A stretch of DNA of 13,637 bases from Leptospira perolatii. Its GTDB lineage: Bacteria > Spirochaetota > Leptospiria > Leptospirales > Leptospiraceae. This document shows positions 1-6,968 of this stretch, one piece after another (positions within the stretch are counted from its first letter, which is position 1; the number at the start of each line of letters is the position of its first letter). Both the position numbers and the translations under genes were made by a program. The notes beneath the pieces were generated by a model that made no database searches, was not told where the DNA came from, and was given only the letters and a program-made list of their open reading frames with translations. The stretch spans positions 1 through 13,637 of the forward strand of contig NZ_NPDZ01000024.1 of assembly GCF_002811875.1 (NCBI RefSeq), written 5' to 3'.

Positions 1-1
1 A

Positions 2-21
2 CCCAAAGAAGGGTGGGGCCC
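2..21. repeat. Copy 1 of a 20-bp GC-rich inverted repeat
   Basis: The bases cccaaagaagggtggggccc are the exact reverse complement of positions 9636-9655; the match stops at both ends (bases 1 and 22 differ). This copy ends two bases before the hydrolase stop codon, so on the minus strand it begins just after that gene and could fold as part of its 3' end. The same orientation relative to the minus strand here corresponds to the plus strand at the second copy. The window edge cuts off whatever follows to the left. Probably a dispersed intergenic element; its function is unknown. Confidence 0.8.
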
Positions 22-23
22 CC

Positions 24-1091
24 TCAACTCCTGGCGCGTTTCTTCAATTTCTTGTTACTTGAAGCTGGGGCTTTTTTCTTCTTTGCGTTAGGTTTTTGGA
101 CTTTACGAGCCACTGTTGAGCCGGAATCCATTATCGAATCTAAAACTCTAAAATACCAACAGTTCCCCTTCAGATTTTCATAAAATCCGTTATGTCCTCC
201 GTATTTTTGGATCAGGATATGCAGTTTCGGGCCTTGAGAAATTTCATGAAATTCGTTCGCGCGAATGATGGGATCATCTTCAGACGTTATGACTGCGATC
301 GGCACTTTCAGATTTTTGAAATCCGAAGCAGATAAGGTGTAACTCCCGAAGTAATGATCGATGTCCTGGAAATGATCTGTGGTCGATACGATGCGATCTG
401 TTATATCCATGACCGATTTCCCCTGTAAAATTTCTGGGTAAGGATGCAGATCGGGAAAGTGCACGCTTTTTTTCGTAAGGGACTCTTTCCACTTTCTCAG
501 GAAATATTTTCCGATCAAAAATTTAGAGTCCATCATTTCGGTAGCACTTTTCGGGTGCATCGCAGGACTTACCGCCATGCAATATTTAAGATTCGGAATG
601 GGTTTTTTCCCTTTTGAATGTTCTTTCGCAATTCGAATCGTAAAATTCCCGCCCATTGAAAAGCCTGATAAGTATACCGGAACGTGCTTGCCGAAAGTCT
701 GAGCGGCTTTTCGGACCGCTTCGTAGGTTTCTCTCAGCAAACTGCCGTTAAACGGTTCAGGATTTAAGTGGTGCGTATTTCCGTGATCCCTCAGGTTTAA
801 ACGAAAAATCGAAAAGCCCTTTTCGAAATATCTGCGCGCAGTTCGTTGGATGTAATTGGAGTCTGCGCTTCCTTCCCACCCATGGATCAATATTAGCAGT
901 CCTTTATTCTCGTGGGAAAAGGAATACTGCCCTAAAAGTCTGACTCCCTTTCCCGCGTCCAAAACGACTCCTTTGGCCGAGCGATCCATGGGATGTTCGG
1001 GCCAATTTTGCCGCATGAGAGAAGCAAGCATGGTCTGGACAAAAGAATTTCTAATATAGAATGGAGGCAAGAATGGAACAATTTTTTCCAT
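24..1091 (-). CDS. YheT-type alpha/beta hydrolase
   Basis: A 355-residue alpha/beta-hydrolase of the YheT/COG0429 type. The conserved N-terminal PPF-x-RN-x-x-x-QT signature is at residues 9-20, the oxyanion-side motif HGWEGS at 70-75, and the nucleophile elbow GFSMGG at 143-148 (Ser145). The acid is likely Asp272 or Asp273 in EDDP, and the histidine is His300 in GGHNGF. The C-terminal 30 residues are a lysine-rich tail outside the fold. No signal peptide is seen, so it is probably cytoplasmic. The family acts on esters or lipids but its true substrate is usually unknown. The ATG is preceded by an in-frame TAG 24 bases upstream, and GGAGGA abuts the ATG with no spacer, which is unusually tight. 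It is transcribed away from the PhoX-like gene. Confidence 0.85.
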   Translation of the reverse strand: MEKIVPFLPPFYIRNSFVQTMLASLMRQNWPEHPMDRSAKGVVLDAGKGVRLLGQYSFSHENKGLLILIHGWEGSADSNYIQRTARRYFEKGFSIFRLNLRDHGNTHHLNPEPFNGSLLRETYEAVRKAAQTFGKHVPVYLSGFSMGGNFTIRIAKEHSKGKKPIPNLKYCMAVSPAMHPKSATEMMDSKFLIGKYFLRKWKESLTKKSVHFPDLHPYPEILQGKSVMDITDRIVSTTDHFQDIDHYFGSYTLSASDFKNLKVPIAVITSEDDPIIRANEFHEISQGPKLHILIQKYGGHNGFYENLKGNCWYFRVLDSIMDSGSTVARKVQKPNAKKKKAPASSNKKLKKRARS

Positions 1092-1344
1092 TCCTCCAAG
1101 ATTCCAGAAAATCTACGAATTTGCAAGTGGTTCCTCGATAAGAATCCCGGCCGAATTAACTAACTTGCAATTAGACTGACGTCGACCGAGTCAATGATCG
1201 GTTTCGACATCCAAGCAAATCTCTCGTAGCAACTCCTTCTAACAATTCTCCATTTTGTAACGAATGAGACATTCTGCTGTTTCCCAATTCGTAGAGTATG
1301 AGGCTTCGCTTAAATTATGGATGAATCACCAAACATAGAATAAC

Positions 1345-1355
1345 GGAGTCAGGAG
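1345..1355 (+). promoter_or_regulatory. Double Shine-Dalgarno site of the PhoX-like gene
   Basis: Two purine runs, GGAG at 1345-1348 and AGGAG at 1351-1355, precede the ATG at 1358. The first has the better spacing (9 bases). They fix this start, which also gives a complete lipoprotein signal peptide. Confidence 0.6.
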
Positions 1356-1357
1356 AA

Positions 1358-3310
1358 ATGAACTACTTTAGTAGAAATTTACATAAAAAAAAGAACATTC
1401 AAAGTTTGCTACTCTCGGCAGCTGCTAGCGCGATACTTTTCGGAGTTGCGAGTTGTGGTGCGGGAGAAAAGAACAATAATGAATCTTTGAATTTGTTAGT
1501 ATTGGCCGCAAACGATTCTTTTCGGGAAGTATCCTTTAACGAGGCAAAATTTCCGAACAGTACTGCTTTAAAAACGGACCATCAAGTTGCGACTACGATT
1601 AGTATCAACGGAATCGATCAACAAATCGGATATACGAAATTGATTCGATCGGGAGAGGTTAAGGGAACCGGAACTTTCGGAATTCCAGTCGATTCGACCA
1701 TGGTGCCGATCCCGGACGGAACGGACATCGGTTATACGATGAGAAATGGCGGCACCGGAAAAAGCGGCCCGAGCACTGCTTCGGACTTTAACTCACTAAT
1801 TCAAAAAGATGGATCAATTTTTATGATCTCTCACTTTGAAGACGTAATCGGTAGCATTTACATTAGCAAATTGCACCAAAATGTAGAGACTGGCGCACTA
1901 ACTGTCCAATCGACAAAGCCGGTAAATATGAGCAGTGTAAAAGGAATCTATATCCCATGTGCTGGAAGTGTTTCTCCTTGGAATAGTCATTTAGGTTCGG
2001 AAGAATACGAACCTAACGCTCTTAAGGCGAACACGGATACGAACATGAAATACTATGCGGCATATCTTGGCGCTGAGACTCCAAACCCTTACTGGTATGG
2101 TTGGATTCCTGAAATTAAGATCTTAAATTCCAATGGCGATACTTCCGTAGTAAAACATTTTGCGATGGGAAGATTTGCTCACGAACTATCAAAAGTACTT
2201 CCGGATAAAAAGACTGTGTATTTGGCCGATGACGGTTCGAACACCGGTCTTTACTTGTTCGTTGCAGACAAAGAAGAAGATCTGAGTGCTGGTACTTTAT
2301 ATGCGGCGAAGTGGACTCAAAAAAGCGCCAACCATGGCGGCTCTGCAAATATTACCTGGCTGAATCTGGGACATGCAAGCAACACAGAGATCAAGAATGC
2401 GATTAACGCAGGGATTACTTTTGGCGCAATGTTCGAGCCTCAGACTTCTCCGGCTTTTGATCCGGCAACTCCTAGTACCTGCAGTGTTGCTGATGGGTAC
2501 AAATACATCGATGTAGAAGGAAGTGGCAAAGAATGCCTGAAATTAAAGACAGGAAATTTTACGACAGGAACTTCTATTGAAAAACTTGCTTCTCGTTTGG
2601 AGACCAGAAGATATGCAGCTCTTAAAGGCGCTAGTATTGAGTTTAATAAAGAAGAAGGTATTACTTACAATACGGACGCTTCCAAACTTTATGTGGCTAT
2701 GAGTAGCATCAAAGCCGGAATGATAGATACGACTGGCGATATTCAAATACCTTCGAATCCTTGCGGTGGAATCTATTCCCTCGATTTAGGAGGGGAAAAG
2801 AAAGATATTTCTGGTAACCCGATCAAGAGTTCGTTTGTGGCTTTCACTATGGCAGGAGAAGTGATGGGAGAACAAGCGAGCGCTCTGGATTTCGGGTTCA
2901 TCGATTTCGGAACCGATAAGACAAACACCTGTAAGGCGAAGTCGATCGCAAATCCGGACAATGTAGCCTATATGGAAAAATCGGATATTTTGATTATCGG
3001 CGAAGACACGAACTCAGGCGAACACCAAAACGATGCAGTGTTTGCTTACAACGTTACGACCAAATCGCTCACTAGGATTTGGACCACACCTTACGGTTCT
3101 GAAACCACTTCACCTTACTTCTACCGGAACATTAACGGCTGGAGTTATTTAATGGTCGTTACTCAACATCCTTATGGGGAATCCGATACTGCAGGCAAAA
3201 AGAAATCTTGGGTAGATTTCAATGGTGCGGAAGGATCTCCTACAATTCCAAGCTTTGGAGACACTTTATATCCGTCTTACGTTGGATATATCGGTCCCTT
3301 TAGATATTAA
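1358..3310 (+). CDS. PhoX-like (DUF839) lipoprotein, putative phosphatase
   Basis: A 650-residue protein of the PhoX/DUF839 beta-propeller type. It has a basic n-region, a hydrophobic stretch at about 16-30 and a lipobox VASC giving lipidated Cys33, so it should be a membrane-anchored lipoprotein. Classical PhoX proteins are Tat-exported; here no twin arginine is visible. Family-like motifs include CAGSVSPW at 201-208 followed by EE at 215-216, the YLADDG block at 288-293, EEGITY at 432-437, NPDN at 532-535 and GEDTNSGEH at 548-556. These acidic clusters are where PhoX enzymes hold Ca and Fe ions. GGAG and AGGAG lie 9 and 2 bases before the ATG, and a strong terminator follows the gene. Phosphatase activity is inferred from family only; many DUF839 members are untested. 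Confidence 0.8.
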   Translation: MNYFSRNLHKKKNIQSLLLSAAASAILFGVASCGAGEKNNNESLNLLVLAANDSFREVSFNEAKFPNSTALKTDHQVATTISINGIDQQIGYTKLIRSGEVKGTGTFGIPVDSTMVPIPDGTDIGYTMRNGGTGKSGPSTASDFNSLIQKDGSIFMISHFEDVIGSIYISKLHQNVETGALTVQSTKPVNMSSVKGIYIPCAGSVSPWNSHLGSEEYEPNALKANTDTNMKYYAAYLGAETPNPYWYGWIPEIKILNSNGDTSVVKHFAMGRFAHELSKVLPDKKTVYLADDGSNTGLYLFVADKEEDLSAGTLYAAKWTQKSANHGGSANITWLNLGHASNTEIKNAINAGITFGAMFEPQTSPAFDPATPSTCSVADGYKYIDVEGSGKECLKLKTGNFTTGTSIEKLASRLETRRYAALKGASIEFNKEEGITYNTDASKLYVAMSSIKAGMIDTTGDIQIPSNPCGGIYSLDLGGEKKDISGNPIKSSFVAFTMAGEVMGEQASALDFGFIDFGTDKTNTCKAKSIANPDNVAYMEKSDILIIGEDTNSGEHQNDAVFAYNVTTKSLTRIWTTPYGSETTSPYFYRNINGWSYLMVVTQHPYGESDTAGKKKSWVDFNGAEGSPTIPSFGDTLYPSYVGYIGPFRY

Positions 3311-3327
3311 TAAACGAATCAGTTTTA

Positions 3328-3364
3328 GGAGTCGAGGGAGTACCTTCTCTCGATTCCTTTTTTT
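3328..3364 (+). terminator. Rho-independent terminator after the PhoX-like gene
   Basis: A 12-base left arm starting GGAGTCGAG (3328-3339) pairs with 3346-3357 across a six-base loop, with two G.U pairs. Seven T follow directly (3358-3364). It lies 18 bases after the stop codon and should end the PhoX-like transcript before the small cytochrome gene. Confidence 0.85.
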
Positions 3365-3395
3365 GCGAACTCTCAGAAATAAATCTTAAATTCGA

Positions 3396-3761
3396 ATGCA
3401 TAAACACTTAATTAAATTTTTCTCAATTGCTCTTTTGAGCTCCACCTTCCTCTTCTGCTCGGATAACAAATCCGTATATAAGGGAGAATCACGACCGCAT
3501 TGCGATACAAAAGCAAAGCCTGCCTCTTTTTGTATCCTTGAAGCTTATGGTTCAGTTTCTCACTGTGCTAAATGTCACCCTGGAGATGCTCCCTTTGATA
3601 TTCTAAGTTACGATGAAGTCAAAGCCAGAACAGTGCCAGGAAAGCCGGAGCAGAGCGTACTTTACCTTTATTTAAAACGAGAAGGTAAAATGCACGCTTT
3701 CGGTTCGGAGCATTTTGAAAAGGCAGTCTACAGATGGATTGAGGAAGGATCTAATCCTTAA
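3396..3761 (+). CDS. Small lipoprotein with one haem c (CxxCH) motif
   Basis: A 121-residue protein with a short basic start, a hydrophobic segment (about 7-20) and a relaxed lipobox ending at Cys21, so probably a lipoprotein. CAKCH at 57-61 is a covalent haem-attachment motif. The later part, [13 protein letters not shown] at 81-93, then Met99 and RWIEEG at 113-118, resembles the planctomycete-type cytochrome c domain, where an axial Met lies in an MP motif; here it is MH. Likely a monohaem electron carrier or a structural haem protein. Two extra cysteines (36 and 46) are unexplained. An in-frame TAA lies three codons before the ATG, and no Shine-Dalgarno sequence is visible. Its stop shares the TTAA at 3758-3761 with the convergent leuA-like gene. 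Confidence 0.75.
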   Translation: MHKHLIKFFSIALLSSTFLFCSDNKSVYKGESRPHCDTKAKPASFCILEAYGSVSHCAKCHPGDAPFDILSYDEVKARTVPGKPEQSVLYLYLKREGKMHAFGSEHFEKAVYRWIEEGSNP

Positions 3762-5029
3762 TCTAGTAATCGAAGATTTTTAAGCTCTTCTACAATTTCG
3801 TTTAAGGATAATTCGCCTCCGCCAACAGACTCGGACCTTGTTTTTAAAATCGGCTGCAGACGCATCGCTTCTTCTTTTGTGACTTCAATTCCGGATTCGA
3901 CTAATATTTCATAGGCGGCCGATTTTCCGGATTGGCTCGTAAAGGAGATCCTATCTCCTTCCGGTCTGCCGATTAAATTTGCATCAAATGCTCTGTAGGC
4001 TCCCTTACGCAGATTCTTGGTTTTGGACACTCCATCTTGATGGATCCCGCTCCGATGAGCTACTACATCCTCACCGATGAGAGGCGCCTTTTCGCTTATG
4101 GGGATGTTCGACATCTTGGAAACGATCCTAGAAGTTTCATAGATTTCTTTTAGGTTCAAGTTTACAGGAACACCGCAATTGTGTAATGCGATCGCGACTT
4201 CGTATGTATTCGTGTTTCCTGCTCTTTCGCCTAATCCATTTAAGGCGGTTTCTAACTGTACCGCGCCGGCGAAATAGCTTTCTACTGTAGTAGCAGTCGC
4301 CATTCCCAAATCGTTATGTGTATGGACAGAGATTCTGGAGCCTTTCGGCAGAGACTCTACTACTTTACGAACCATTGCTACGAATAAGTAGGGCCTATAT
4401 CTTTCCACGGTGTTCGGCAGGTTGACCACGTCTGCTCCCGCTTCCAGTGCCGCTTGGAAAGCCTTTACCGTAAATTCAAGATTATCTAATGCATCTCCAA
4501 AGTGTTCGCCAGAAAACTGCACTTCCGCGAAATTGCCTGCTAGCTTTCTTGCATAAGAGACGGATCTCTCTATGTTTTCGATCACCTTGTCTTCGGAGAT
4601 TCCTAGTACGTTTTTGATCGCAAAATCGGAAATCGGATAAACAATATGGATTCTGGGTCTTGGTGCACGTCGAATCGCTTCCCAGGAAAGATCGATTTCT
4701 TTTTCCACTGCTCTAGAAAGACTAGAAATTACAACAGACTCGGGAGCTAAGGAAGCCAGATAGGAGCAAGCTTCAAAGTCTTGATGACTCGCGGACGCAA
4801 ACCCCACTTCGATCCCTTGAACACCAAGCTTTACTAACTGTTTGAATATTACTTCTTTCTCATTTAAGTTCCAGGGTTTGCGAAGAGCCTGATTGCCGTC
4901 CCTTAGTGTGACATCCATAAAAAATGGAGGTACTTCGGGGGCTCTCAATCCACGACCCGGGATCAAAATATCTTGAATGGTGGGGAAGGACAAAGTCCTA
5001 GGTGGTTCCGGTGAATTCTCTGTTTCCAT
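3758..5029 (-). CDS. leuA: 2-isopropylmalate synthase-like acyltransferase lacking the LeuA dimer domain
   Basis: A 423-residue DRE-TIM metallolyase. RDGNQAL at 43-49 carries the catalytic Arg43/Asp44, and this RDGNQA form is typical of type 2 LeuA. HTHND at 236-240 gives the metal-binding His236/His238, NGLGERAGN at 264-272 is the family signature, and HRSGIHQDG at 325-333 belongs to the following subdomain. A communication-type subdomain runs to the end, but the C-terminal leucine-binding (LeuA dimer) domain of full-length enzymes (usually 510-560 residues) is absent. The probable reaction is acetyl-CoA plus 2-ketoisovalerate to 2-isopropylmalate; homocitrate or citramalate synthase activity cannot be excluded. 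TAGGAGA lies 4 bases before the ATG. The structured leader upstream suggests transcriptional control. Confidence 0.75.
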   Translation of the reverse strand: METENSPEPPRTLSFPTIQDILIPGRGLRAPEVPPFFMDVTLRDGNQALRKPWNLNEKEVIFKQLVKLGVQGIEVGFASASHQDFEACSYLASLAPESVVISSLSRAVEKEIDLSWEAIRRAPRPRIHIVYPISDFAIKNVLGISEDKVIENIERSVSYARKLAGNFAEVQFSGEHFGDALDNLEFTVKAFQAALEAGADVVNLPNTVERYRPYLFVAMVRKVVESLPKGSRISVHTHNDLGMATATTVESYFAGAVQLETALNGLGERAGNTNTYEVAIALHNCGVPVNLNLKEIYETSRIVSKMSNIPISEKAPLIGEDVVAHRSGIHQDGVSKTKNLRKGAYRAFDANLIGRPEGDRISFTSQSGKSAAYEILVESGIEVTKEEAMRLQPILKTRSESVGGGELSLNEIVEELKNLRLLD

Positions 5030-5033
5030 TGTA

Positions 5034-5040
5034 TCTCCTA
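5034..5040 (-). promoter_or_regulatory. Shine-Dalgarno site of the leuA-like gene
   Basis: Minus-strand TAGGAGA with a 4-base spacer to the ATG. The pyrimidine tract at about 5147-5166 (minus-strand UCUCCU) is complementary to AGGAGA and could mask it in the leader RNA; this is inference. Confidence 0.6.
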
Positions 5041-5080
5041 GTTTCCCGACTTAGAGCGGGATGTTAGTCGGAGTTACCGA

Positions 5081-5112
5081 AAACAAAAAACCCGCTCAGA
5101 GGAGCGGGTTTT
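5081..5112 (-). terminator. Intrinsic terminator in the leuA-like leader
   Basis: The stem AAAACCCGCTC/GAGCGGGTTTT (11 bp, loop of four) is followed on the minus strand by TTTTTTGTTTTC, a good U-rich tail. It sits between the TPR gene and the leuA-like gene. It either ends readthrough from upstream or acts as the attenuator stop for leuA. On the plus strand only four T follow the GC core, all inside the stem, so it is weaker in that direction. Confidence 0.8.
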
Positions 5113-5176
5113 CTTGCAAACGCAAATGTTCCGGCCCCTCAGTCCCTAAGGAGGAGAAGGAGAAGCAGGTTTGCAT
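5096..5176 (-). CDS. Possible 26-residue leader peptide for the leuA-like gene
   Basis: An ATG-initiated frame of 26 codons ends at TGA inside the terminator loop. Five of the 26 residues are leucine; four of them fall in the last nine codons (LRLQENPLL), the final two being consecutive CTC codons in the terminator's 5' arm and loop. That placement would let ribosome position affect the terminator. Against it: no Shine-Dalgarno sequence before the ATG, and the leucine enrichment is modest. It may be chance. Confidence 0.2.
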   Translation of the reverse strand: MQTCFSFSSLGTEGPEHLRLQENPLL

Positions 5177-5226
5177 TTAAAACTGTTTGCAACATATAAA
5201 TCTGAGGCAAGACTGAAAGAGTTTAG

Positions 5227-5239
5227 ATTGACTGTCAAT
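5227..5239. promoter_or_regulatory. Perfect 13-bp palindrome, possible operator
   Basis: ATTGAC-T-GTCAAT is a perfect inverted repeat with 6-base arms. It lies upstream of the leuA-like leader and just downstream of the TPR gene. On the minus strand it contains TTGACA, but no good -10 box follows at 16-18 bases, so it reads better as a possible regulator-binding site than as a promoter. Confidence 0.25.
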
Positions 5240-5288
5240 GAAAAAAGGAAGAAGTTCCGACTGAAATTTGAGATATTATTAGCAAATA

Positions 5289-5900
5289 TTAATCGAACCC
5301 AGAGTCTTCCAAGAAAGTCCATATTCCCTTGGATTCGATTCTCTTTTCTTCCAAAAGATCTTTGAGTCCCGAGAATTCCTTCTTGATAGATTCTGGAATT
5401 CCTATCGCTTCTAGTTTTTTGAATATTTCTCCTGCTTTCTGGAGATTTTCGGTATAAAGATAACAAATTCCTAATGCATATAAGGTCATAGGATCTGCCA
5501 AGGCTGATTCCGGTAGGGTAGAATAAAGATTTAAAGCCTTATCGTACTTCTGAGAACCGGTATAAATAGAAGCCAGATTTCGCTTTGCATTGACGTCGGT
5601 TTCATCGAGTTCCAAAGCTTTAGAAAAATGGAATTCCGCTTTTGCTTTGTCCTTTTTTCGAGCATAAAGAACTCCTAAGCCAATCCAAGCTTGCACCATG
5701 GATTCGTTTAAGACTACGCATTCATGGAGTTGGACCTCCGCCTCGATTAGATCCCCGATTTGGGACAGGCACATTCCATAGTGAAACTTGGCGAGTGAGT
5801 TATTTGGAGAAGATTCTACCCAGGATTTCAGCACGGACTTCGCAGTTTCGAAATCTCCCCGCTTTAAAAAATTGAGTGCAGTTTCTAATTTCGGGTCCAT
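5289..5900 (-). CDS. TPR repeat protein
   Basis: A 203-residue protein made of about five tetratricopeptide repeats: residues 3-36, 37-70, 71-104, 105-138 and 139-172. Typical small and large helix-packing positions are seen, as in WIGLGVLYARKKDKAKAE and TLYALGICYLYTENLQKA. There is no signal peptide or membrane segment, so it is probably a cytoplasmic protein-protein interaction module. It starts 49 bases after the stop of the deacetylase-like gene on the same strand, so the two may be co-transcribed. The start has only a weak upstream GGAA. No partner can be named from the sequence. Confidence 0.85.
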   Translation of the reverse strand: MDPKLETALNFLKRGDFETAKSVLKSWVESSPNNSLAKFHYGMCLSQIGDLIEAEVQLHECVVLNESMVQAWIGLGVLYARKKDKAKAEFHFSKALELDETDVNAKRNLASIYTGSQKYDKALNLYSTLPESALADPMTLYALGICYLYTENLQKAGEIFKKLEAIGIPESIKKEFSGLKDLLEEKRIESKGIWTFLEDSGFD

Positions 5901-5949
5901 TTACTTGTTCCGACAATTTAGCGACTAGTGAAGACTCAGAATTTCAGTA

Positions 5950-6876
5950 CTAACCATGTAGCACTCCGATATGAGATTCTACACTTTCCGCCAATGCTAC
6001 CAGGTCGTACCCGCCTTCCAGAAAAGAAACTATTTTCGCTCCGATCTGACTTGCAGCCTCTTTGACCAACTTTGTAAATTCCTGGTATGCATTTGTGCTT
6101 AGATTCATACCGCCTAAAGGATCTTCTCTATGAGCATCGAATCCCGCAGAAATCAGTATGAACTCAGGATGAAATTCTAGAATGGAAGGTATAATAGTAT
6201 TCTTAAAGCAGTTCAGATACTGCGAATCGGAACTGCCTCCGCTCATGGGCAGATTTAAAGTAGTCCCAGTTCCATCACCTTCGCCCGTCTCCGATTTTGA
6301 GCCGGTCCCCGGATAAAAAGGATATCTGTGAATCGAGGTAAAAAACACATCGGGAGATCGATAGAAAATTTCCTGAGTCCCGTTTCCATGATGCACATCC
6401 CAATCCAGTATGTAGATTCGCTTTACACCCTGTGATAAAAGAAAGTTTGCAGATAGCGCTATATTATTCAAAAAGCAAAAACCCATCGCTCTTCCTGTTT
6501 CTGCATGATGGCCAGGTGGACGAACTAAGGCAATCCCAGCGTCTAATTCTCCCGCCAAAATCTTTTTAGAAAGACAGACCCCGCTACCGGCGGCCAATAG
6601 AGCGGCTTGGAAACTTCCCCTAGAATAAGGAGTATCTCCATCCATCGCGCCTTCTTTTCCGTTCATCGAAAGAAATCGAGTCAGATGAGATTGGCTATGG
6701 GTGGACAATATAAACTTTGGATCTAGTAGCTCTGGAGCGACAGGAACCAGGCTGGAAAAGTAAGATGCTCTAGAAAGTCGATTCATGATCGCTTCCAGGC
6801 GTTCCGGACATTCAGGGTGAAAATCTCCGGTTTTGTGGTTTAGAAAATGATCGCTATAGGAATATCCGAGTCGCAT
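5950..6876 (-). CDS. Histone deacetylase family hydrolase (class II-like)
   Basis: A 308-residue arginase/deacetylase-fold enzyme close in length to bacterial class II HDAC-like proteins. HPECPERLEAI (20-30) is the N-terminal signature. PPGHHAE (120-126) carries the catalytic His123/His124. DWDVHHGNGT (158-167) supplies zinc ligands Asp160 and His162, GFDAH (245-249) supplies Asp247, and EGGY ends with the transition-state Tyr290. All key residues are present, so it should be an active zinc amidohydrolase. Candidate substrates are acetyl-lysine proteins or acetylated polyamines; the sequence does not decide. GAGG lies 6 bases before the ATG. It diverges from the glycoside-hydrolase gene across 92 bases. 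Confidence 0.9.
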   Translation of the reverse strand: MRLGYSYSDHFLNHKTGDFHPECPERLEAIMNRLSRASYFSSLVPVAPELLDPKFILSTHSQSHLTRFLSMNGKEGAMDGDTPYSRGSFQAALLAAGSGVCLSKKILAGELDAGIALVRPPGHHAETGRAMGFCFLNNIALSANFLLSQGVKRIYILDWDVHHGNGTQEIFYRSPDVFFTSIHRYPFYPGTGSKSETGEGDGTGTTLNLPMSGGSSDSQYLNCFKNTIIPSILEFHPEFILISAGFDAHREDPLGGMNLSTNAYQEFTKLVKEAASQIGAKIVSFLEGGYDLVALAESVESHIGVLHG

Positions 6877-6904
6877 AGGATGCCTCGATTTTTTGTTCGA
6901 TTTT

Positions 6905-6933
6905 TTGACGGTGCAGAAGATCCTACTTTAAAA
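6905..6933 (+). promoter_or_regulatory. Possible promoter of the DUF4015 gene
   Basis: TTGACG (5 of 6 to the -35 consensus) is followed after 16-17 bases by TTTAAA/TTAAAA, a poor -10. It lies in the divergent gap, 36 bases before the start codon. Only the -35 half is convincing. Confidence 0.3.
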
Positions 6934-6954
6934 GTTCGATATTAGTACCAGCCC

Positions 6955-6960
6955 AAGGAG
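6955..6960 (+). promoter_or_regulatory. Shine-Dalgarno site that sets a TTG start
   Basis: AAGGAG ends 8 bases before the TTG at 6969. The next in-frame ATG is at codon 19, after most of the signal segment, so the TTG start is preferred. Confidence 0.65.
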
Positions 6961-6968
6961 TCACTTCT

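Larger units (their letters stand above)
5046..5192 (-). promoter_or_regulatory. Candidate attenuator leader of the leuA-like gene
   Basis: Read on the minus strand, the leader carries in order: TTGCAAAC (5192-5185), TGCAAAC (5175-5169), a pyrimidine tract, GTTTGCAA (5121-5114), CCCGCTC (5108-5102), GAGCGGG (5097-5091) followed by a U-rich run, then CCCGCTC again (5060-5054) in the loop of a CCGACT/AGTCGG hairpin. GAGCGGG can pair with either CCCGCTC copy, giving a terminator or an alternative structure. GTTTGCAA can likewise pair with either upstream copy. This is the layout of an attenuator. What would be sensed is not shown; leucine through a leader peptide is the simplest guess. Confidence 0.45.

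Noticed and set aside
932..1126. Minus-strand frame overlapping the start of the hydrolase
   Set aside because: Out-of-frame shadow of the hydrolase; no protein features.
5205..5238. TTGACA on the minus strand as a leuA -35 box
   Set aside because: The hexamers at 16-18 bases spacing (such as CAGTCT) do not resemble a -10; the match is better explained by the palindrome.
5245..5260. GGAA/TTCC hairpin with T6 as terminator of the TPR gene
   Set aside because: The stem is only four base pairs, too weak to call.
5171..5365. Plus-strand TTG-started 64-codon frame behind an AAGGAGG-like purine tract
   Set aside because: It runs antisense into the TPR gene, is strongly basic with no recognisable motif, and the purine tract is better explained as the complement of the leader pyrimidine tract.
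5146..5466. Minus-strand 106-codon frame
   Set aside because: It shadows the 3' part of the TPR gene in another frame and then enters the non-coding leader.
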